Below are positions 59,600 to 64,000 of a stretch of 64,000 bases of DNA, one piece after another. This stretch comes from Methylobacteriaceae bacterium. GTDB taxonomy: Bacteria > Pseudomonadota > Alphaproteobacteria > Rhizobiales > Beijerinckiaceae. The position numbers and the translations under genes were made by a program. A model generated the notes under the pieces. The model had not been told where the DNA came from. It searched no databases and saw only the letters and a program-made list of their open reading frames with translations. The stretch lies in assembly GCA_947444195.1 (NCBI GenBank), contig CANEZL010000013.1, positions 42,950 through 106,949 on the forward strand. Reading direction: 5' to 3'. Within the stretch, counting starts at the first letter, position 1. Every line of letters begins with the position of its first letter.

Positions 59600-60541
59600 T
59601 TAAGAATCGATGACCGGCCGCGCGGGCACCTCTCCTTCCGGCACGCCGCCGGACGCGACGGAACAGTGGTTCAGGCGCGCGGCCTGCGCGTCGGCCACCC
59701 GCTCCGCCGCGCGGGTCCAGCGGTCCGGCGCCCGCCCGGGCCGCGGGCCGAGGCCGAGCCGGTGCCGCTTGGCGGCGAGGAGGTCCGGATCGCCCCAGCG
59801 GGCGAGAAGGGCCTGGAAGGCCGCGTGCCGCCGGCGGCAGAAGGGGAGGGGCGCCCCGGTGGCGTCCCGCTCCGGATGGGCCGGGTGGAGATGGGCGCAC
59901 GGCACGAGGCCGGGCGGGATCGGTGCCGTCGCGGCATGGCTCCGGCGCAGGCGCAGCACCTGGGCGACGGCGTAGGCCCGCGGTCCCGGCGGGGGCCCGG
60001 CGGCGTCGACCTCGACGCGACCGAGGGCCCCCGTGAGGACGAGGCCGAGCCGGCCGGCCTCGAGATCGGCCAGGACCGGCGGCCCGAACTCCCGCGCGCC
60101 CGTGCCGAGCCCCGCGCGCAGGCGGGCGAGGGCGGCGGGGTCGTCGCTGCGGGCGCAGATGTCCAGATGGGGCAGGCCGAAGCCGAGATCGAACAGGATG
60201 CGCCCGGCATGGGCGGGATCGAGGGCGTCCCGGTCCGGTCCGAGCTCGGTGGCCACGCCCCGCGCCGCGCCCCGCGCTGACGCCGCCGGCAGGCACAGGG
60301 CGACCGCGTGGCTCCAGCCCCCCGGAACCGGGGTCTCGTAGGCGACGGGCACGAGGTCGGGGCGGGCCGCGATCCGGATGCCGCCCCGGCGCGTGCGCAG
60401 CCCGAGGCCGCCCGCGCCGGACGTCCGGACCGGCTCGTCCGGCCGGCGGCGGAACTCGCCGGCCGCCCCGAAGGTGCCGAGGCTCCAGCCGGTCTCCGGA
60501 TCGGACAGGGCCGCCGCCAGAAGTTCGTGCACGTCGTCCAT
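59600..60541 (-). CDS. Uncharacterised conserved-looking protein
   Basis: 313 residues, no signal or membrane segment. The start MDDVHELLAAALSDPETGWS with LGTFGAAGEFRRRPDEPVRT is ordered and not low-complexity. The middle (GGIRIAARPDLVPVAYETPV, ELGPDRDALDPAHAGRILFD, LGFGLPHLDICARSDDPAAL) suggests an a/b fold, and AHLHPAHPERDATGAPLPFC near residue 220 is a possible metal or nucleotide site. I recall related hypothetical proteins in Methylobacterium and Bradyrhizobium but cannot name a reliable family. It is divergent from the sensor kinase gene with 75 bases between them. Confidence 0.6.
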   Translation of the reverse strand: MDDVHELLAAALSDPETGWSLGTFGAAGEFRRRPDEPVRTSGAGGLGLRTRRGGIRIAARPDLVPVAYETPVPGGWSHAVALCLPAASARGAARGVATELGPDRDALDPAHAGRILFDLGFGLPHLDICARSDDPAALARLRAGLGTGAREFGPPVLADLEAGRLGLVLTGALGRVEVDAAGPPPGPRAYAVAQVLRLRRSHAATAPIPPGLVPCAHLHPAHPERDATGAPLPFCRRRHAAFQALLARWGDPDLLAAKRHRLGLGPRPGRAPDRWTRAAERVADAQAARLNHCSVASGGVPEGEVPARPVIDS

Positions 60542-60616
60542 CGCGGGGCCCGGCTACGCGGTCCGCACGGGGGCATCAAGCGGGCGGCGCGATGGACAAG
60601 GGCCGCGGCCTCGATC

Positions 60617-62062
60617 ATGCCTTCCGGTGTGAACGCCACGCCGACCACGCTCGCGCCTCCGCCCGAGGCGCTGCCCGTCCCCCGCCGCGCGGGCCCCTGG
60701 GCCGGCTGGTCCACGCGCCAGCGCCTGATCGCCGCCGTGCTGGCCATCGACCTCCTGGCCGCGCTGATCTCCTGCGGCGTGATCGTCCTCAACGCGCGCC
60801 AGGCGGTGAAGGTCGAGACCCGCGCCTCCCTCGCCACCGTCGAATCCCTGGTGGCGGACACGATCCGGCTGGCGGACACGGCCCCGCCCGACACCCTGCT
60901 CCAGACCCTCGACCTGCGCTTCCAGACGCTGCGGCACGTGCGCGTCAGCGTGCGCGACGCGGACGGCGACGAGATCGGCGCCCCCCTCGGCCGCCCCAGG
61001 CCGGAGCGGGCGGCGCCCGCCTGGTTCTCGGACCTCATCATGCCGCCGATCCAGCAGCACGTCCTGCCCATCGTGGTGGGCGGGCGCACCATCGGCTCGG
61101 CGCGCATCACCACCCATCCCCTGGACGAGATCGACGAGATCTGGAGCTACGCCCGGGCGCTCTCCATCACCACCTTCTGCATCAACGTGGCGATGCTGGT
61201 GGCCCTCTGGCTGGTGCTCGGCCGTGTGCTGGCGCCGCTCGGCAGCCTCGCGGAGGGGCTGACGCAGCTGGAGCGGCACGATTACACCGCCCGCCTCGCG
61301 CCCCCCGGCACCCGCGAACTCGCGGTCATCGCCGCCCGCTTCAACAAGGTGGCGGAGGCCCTGGGCGAGACCCGCGCCGCCAACGGCCGACTCAACCGGC
61401 AGCTCCTCACCGCGCAGGACGACGAGGGGCGCCGCATCGCCCTCGAACTGCACGACGAGTTCGGCCCCTGCCTCTTCGCCCTGGAGGCCAACGCGGCCTC
61501 CATCGCCCGGATCGCCGCGGGCGAGGCGGCCCCGGACCGGGGCAAGCTCGCGGCCCGCGCCGCCGACATCGCGGCCATCGTCGGCCAGGTCCAGGGGCGC
61601 AACCGCGACCTGCTCAACCGCCTGCGCCCGCACGGGCTGGGGCAGGTGCCGCTCGCCGATTGCCTCGACCTGCTCCTGCGCGACTTCGCGCGGCGCCACC
61701 CCGGCATCCGGTTCGTCGGCCGCTTCGAGGGGCTCGCCCGCGGCTACGGCGACCTCGTGGACCTCACCGTGTTCCGCTGCGTCCAGGAGAGCACCACCAA
61801 CGCCGTGCGCCACGGCGCCGCGGGCGAGATCGTGGCCGCGGTCCACGAGGAGGCCGGCCGGCTCCGGATCACGGTGCGCGACGACGGGCGCGGCTTCAGC
61901 GCCGATCACGGCACCGGCCTCGGTCTCTCGGGGATGCGCGAGCGGGTGGAGGCCCTCGAGGGTCGCTTTGCCCTTGACAAGGCGCCGCCCGGCGCTGTTG
62001 TCCGGATCAGCATCCCGGTTCCCGAGGGGCCAGCGGACGCCAATACGGTAGCGACGCCATGA
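60617..62062 (+). CDS. NarX-type (HisKA_3) sensor histidine kinase
   Basis: 481 residues. Two membrane helices (about 35-57, AVLAIDLLAALISCGVIVLN; about 190-212, ITTFCINVAMLVALWLVLGR) bracket a periplasmic domain. HAMP follows (APLGSLAEGLTQLERHDYTA), then the HisKA_3 phosphorylation site EGRRIALELHDEFGPCLFAL (His near 280) and the HATPase with VFRCVQESTTNAVRHGAA, VRDDGRGF and GTGLGLSGMRERVEAL. This arrangement and the overlapping LuxR-type regulator match pairs such as MoxY/MoxX of Paracoccus or related C1 regulators, but the signal here is unknown. The open frame before 60617 is dropped because the ATG precedes a normal N-terminus. Confidence 0.88.
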   Translation: MPSGVNATPTTLAPPPEALPVPRRAGPWAGWSTRQRLIAAVLAIDLLAALISCGVIVLNARQAVKVETRASLATVESLVADTIRLADTAPPDTLLQTLDLRFQTLRHVRVSVRDADGDEIGAPLGRPRPERAAPAWFSDLIMPPIQQHVLPIVVGGRTIGSARITTHPLDEIDEIWSYARALSITTFCINVAMLVALWLVLGRVLAPLGSLAEGLTQLERHDYTARLAPPGTRELAVIAARFNKVAEALGETRAANGRLNRQLLTAQDDEGRRIALELHDEFGPCLFALEANAASIARIAAGEAAPDRGKLAARAADIAAIVGQVQGRNRDLLNRLRPHGLGQVPLADCLDLLLRDFARRHPGIRFVGRFEGLARGYGDLVDLTVFRCVQESTTNAVRHGAAGEIVAAVHEEAGRLRITVRDDGRGFSADHGTGLGLSGMRERVEALEGRFALDKAPPGAVVRISIPVPEGPADANTVATP

Positions 62063-62733
62063 ACGCCATCGCCACGAAAGCAGGGGTCGCCGGGACCCGG
62101 TTGCCGGTCCTCGTCATCGACGACCATCCGATCGTGCTCCAGGGCTGCCGCCGCGTGCTGGAGGATGCCGGCGTGGAGACGGTGGCCGAGGCCACCACCG
62201 TGGTCGGCGGCTACCGCATCTTCCACCGGCTGCGCCCGCCCATCGTGATCTGCGACCTGACCTTCCAGGGCAGCGGGCTCGCCGGGCTCGGGCTGATCCG
62301 GCGCATGCGCGCGGTGGCGCCCGAGACGCGGGTGCTCGTCTTCAGCATGCACAACGACCCCGTCATCGTCTCCCGCGCCCTGGAGGCGGGGGCGCTCGGC
62401 TACGTGCTGAAGGACCACGCCTCGGCCGAGCTCTACGAGGCCTTCGAGCGGGTGCGGGTGGGCGAGGTCTATCTCGACCGACGGCTCGCCACCGAGGTGG
62501 CGATGCTGCGCACCGACGCGCGCCGCACCCCCGAGACGCAGCTGACCCCCCGCGAGCAGCAGATCCTGTCGCGTCTGGCGCAGGGCAAGTCCTACGGCGC
62601 CATCGCGGCCGACCTCTCCGTGAGCTACAAGACCGTCACCAACGCCTGCTCGCAGATGCGCCAGAAGCTCGGCGTGCGCACGCTCGCCGAACTCATCCAC
62701 GTCGCCGTGACGCAGGCCCAGCGCCAGGGCTGA
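62059..62733 (+). CDS. NarL/LuxR-family response regulator
   Basis: 224 residues, start overlapping the kinase stop (ATGA). The receiver domain has LPVLVIDDHPIVLQGCRRVL, VICDLTFQGSGLAGLGLIRR (phosphoacceptor Asp near 67), VLVFSMHNDPVIVSRALEAG and GYVLKDHA. The LuxR HTH has TPREQQILSRLAQGKSYGAI and LSVSYKTVTNACSQMRQKLG. It is the output partner of the upstream kinase. Targets may include tenA, which follows on the same strand after 43 bases, but this is only a positional guess. Confidence 0.9.
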   Translation: MNAIATKAGVAGTRLPVLVIDDHPIVLQGCRRVLEDAGVETVAEATTVVGGYRIFHRLRPPIVICDLTFQGSGLAGLGLIRRMRAVAPETRVLVFSMHNDPVIVSRALEAGALGYVLKDHASAELYEAFERVRVGEVYLDRRLATEVAMLRTDARRTPETQLTPREQQILSRLAQGKSYGAIAADLSVSYKTVTNACSQMRQKLGVRTLAELIHVAVTQAQRQG

Positions 62734-62776
62734 TTCTTCCTCAGATCCTGCTGCGCGCCCAAAAAGGGGGAGATCG

Positions 62777-63451
62777 ATGGCAGTGGATGGCACCTTCTCG
62801 CAGGCCGCGTGGCGCGCCAACGCGGCGCTCTACGAGACCATCCGCACCATGCCCTTCAACGCGGAGCTCGCCGCCGGGACCTTGAGCCCGGCCCGCTTCC
62901 GCCACTACATCGTGCAGGACGCGCACTACCTCATCGGCTTCGGCCGGGCGCTCGCCCTCGCCGCGGCCAAGGCGCCGGATCCGGACGGGATCGTGCTCTT
63001 CGCCCGTGCCGCCGAGGAGGCGGTGGTGGTCGAGCGCGCCCTGCACGAGGGCTTCTTCCGCACCTACGGGATCGGGCCGGAGACCTTCGCGGCCACGCCG
63101 ACGACGCCGGCCTGCGACCACTACGTCAGCCATCTCCTCGCCGCCGCCCACGGCGAGCCCTACGAGGTGGTGCTCGCCGCCCTGCTGCCCTGCTTCTGGA
63201 TCTACCGCGAGGTCGGCCGCGACATCCTCGCCCGCGCCGCGCCGGACAACCCCTACCGCGCCTGGATCGACACCTATGGCGGCGAGGATTTCTCGGCCGC
63301 CGTCGACCGGGTGATCGCGGCCGCCGATGCCGCCGCCGCCGGCGCCTCGCCCGGCATCCGGGCGCGGATGCTCGCGGCCTTCGCGCAGGCCACCCGGCTC
63401 GAATGGATGTTCTGGGACAGCGCCTACCGCGAGGCCGGCTGGCCGGTCTGA
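62777..63451 (+). CDS. tenA: TenA/thiaminase II family protein
   Basis: 224 residues, all-helical. TenA features are MPFNAELAAGTLSPARFRHY, IVQDAHYLIGFGRALALAAA, the Cys-bearing ALLPCFWIYREVG (Cys near 138) and WIDTYGGEDFSAAVDRVI. The C-terminal MFWDSAYREAGWPV carries the usual W-D/x-A-Y. TenA hydrolyses aminomethylpyrimidine compounds to salvage the thiamin pyrimidine; the active cysteine group is the TenA_C subfamily. No THI-box is visible in the short 43-base upstream gap. An IS481 element begins about 13 bases after the stop, so 3' regulation may be altered. Confidence 0.9.
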   Translation: MAVDGTFSQAAWRANAALYETIRTMPFNAELAAGTLSPARFRHYIVQDAHYLIGFGRALALAAAKAPDPDGIVLFARAAEEAVVVERALHEGFFRTYGIGPETFAATPTTPACDHYVSHLLAAAHGEPYEVVLAALLPCFWIYREVGRDILARAAPDNPYRAWIDTYGGEDFSAAVDRVIAAADAAAAGASPGIRARMLAAFAQATRLEWMFWDSAYREAGWPV

Positions 63452-63463
63452 AAGACGCTGCAA

Positions 63464-64000
63464 TGTTTGGTCCCGGCATTTGGTGGAGCGGGTTGAGCGT
63501 GAAGCGGCCGGGCTAGGCCGTTCATGCTTTGCAGATCGCCTCGAACGGGGTGAGCCCGCGCAGGGGCTTGAGGCGGCGGCGGTAGTTGTAGGCGGCGATG
63601 ACGTCGGCCAGATGCGCTCGTAGCTCTGCGCGTGGCCGTCATAATGGTAGCGCCTGACAGTCGCCTCCATCGTGCGGTTCATCCGCTCGACCCGACCGTT
63701 CGTCCAGGGATGGCGCGGTTTGGTCAGACGATGCTCGACGCCGTTGCGCGCGCAGGCCGCCTCGAAGCTGTGGGCGCGGAACGTCTCGCCGCCCGCGATG
63801 GCTTCCTTGATGAGAGGAGCTGCCGAGGCGACGTTGCCGGGCGTGGTGAAGTGGGTGCCGTTGTCGGTGAGAACCGTGTGCACCCGGCAGGGCACGGCGG
63901 CGATCAGGTGGCGCAGGAAGTCACCGGCTACGCGGCGCGTGGCTCGCTCGTGCAACGCGACGAAGGCGAACTTGGTCGTGCGATCGATGGCCACGAACAG
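63464..64000 (-). mobile_element. IS481-family insertion sequence, cut by the window end
   Basis: The left end probably starts at TGTTTGGTCCCGGCATTTGG (63464), a TG-ended sequence right before the transposase C-terminus, as in IS481 inverted repeats. The transposase occupies 63522-64000 and beyond. The other end and any target duplication are outside the window. The element sits 13 bases past the tenA stop. Confidence 0.75.
63522..64000 (-). pseudogene. IS481-type transposase, 3' part with a frameshift
   Basis: The visible piece is the C-terminal half of a DDE integrase-fold transposase: MAIDRTTKFAFVALHERATR, VHTVLTDNGTHFTTPGN (second catalytic Asp), NGVEHRLTKPRHPWTNGRVE (catalytic Glu) and ATVRRYHYDGHAQSYE. 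At about 63614 the frame shifts. One base out, the normal ending appears: HLADVIAAYNYRRRLKPLRG, LTPFEAICKA, stop at 63522. One base is missing in GAGCGCATCTGG relative to GAG-CGN-CAT-CTG. The element is therefore likely defective, unless this is a sequencing error or programmed shift. Confidence 0.75.

Noticed and set aside
62734..62776. Possible thiamin riboswitch before tenA
   Set aside because: The gap is only 43 bases and has no THI-box core; too short for the aptamer.
1..64000. tRNA, rRNA and CRISPR array
   Set aside because: I looked for cloverleaf-like segments, rRNA landmarks and regularly spaced direct repeats and saw none. A covariance-model search would be decisive.

Overview
The window is high-GC alphaproteobacterial chromosome, most likely Methylobacterium/Methylorubrum or a close Rhizobiales relative. 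The evidence is the gene set: a methylsuccinyl-CoA dehydrogenase of the ethylmalonyl-CoA pathway, a Fae-family (formaldehyde-activating enzyme) protein, an intracellular PHA depolymerase with two phasin-like genes, an ActS/ActR (RegB/RegA) redox two-component pair, IalB-like and DUF2244 proteins, and an alphaproteobacterial GTTC-N7-GTTC LexA box. The species call is inference. No rRNA, tRNA, CRISPR array, plasmid or phage region was seen. The only clear mobile element is an IS481-type insertion sequence cut by the right end.

Layout. 0-9 kb: YihY/BrkB fragment, EamA exporter, mcd, secreted and small proteins, a glycosyltransferase, a phasin with a putative operator inside its promoter, an acidic phasin-like protein, and AmiC-type amidase. 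9-13 kb: PBP1A, two terminators, purQ-purS. 13-19 kb: actR-actS divergent from phaZ, a YgjP-like metalloprotein and secreted proteins including an IalB homologue. 19.5-25.6 kb: two tandem GT2 glycosyltransferases, purC, nth, DUF2244. 25.6-32.6 kb: a DadA-like oxidase, then a lipid-flavoured block (GT4 glycosyltransferase, PmtA-type methyltransferase, Mpo1/DUF962-like membrane protein, class-III aminotransferase, phosphatidylserine decarboxylase). 32.9-41.6 kb: MHYT-PAS-GGDEF-EAL protein, a Fae homologue lacking the usual catalytic histidine, a frameshifted secreted gene, a lone dnaE2 under a LexA box, and a GNAT acetyltransferase. 42-50.7 kb: flippase, glcE-glcF, MBL hydrolase, AraC regulator, solute-binding protein, second-type infA, EamA exporter. 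50.8-64 kb: methyltransferase, sulfite-oxidase-like molybdoenzyme with its flavin reductase, M20 peptidase, Ca2+/H+ antiporter, a Phd-VapC remnant, DEAD-box helicase, Pro/Ala-rich membrane protein, NarX/LuxR-type two-component pair, TenA, IS481.

How the genes fit together. Several loci serve C1/C2 and storage-carbon metabolism: mcd, phaZ, phasins, glcEF and the Fae homologue. phaZ is divergent from the redox sensor pair actSR. The phasin and phaZ promoter regions share a 13-bp palindrome geometry (NNNGCA-A-TGCNNN) that suggests one common regulator such as PhaR. The 27.3-32.6 kb block looks like a membrane-lipid remodelling locus.

Intergenic DNA carries at least three kinds of structured repeats: a 103-bp two-stem element in three copies, two of which supply the TAG stop codon of a neighbouring gene; a ~27-bp motif in four places; and a 200-bp multi-hairpin element whose terminal inverted repeats contain the stop codons of two convergent genes. 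Decay is visible in a Phd-VapC remnant, a frameshifted secreted gene and a frameshifted transposase. Start codons and functions come from reading motifs only; no database search was run.
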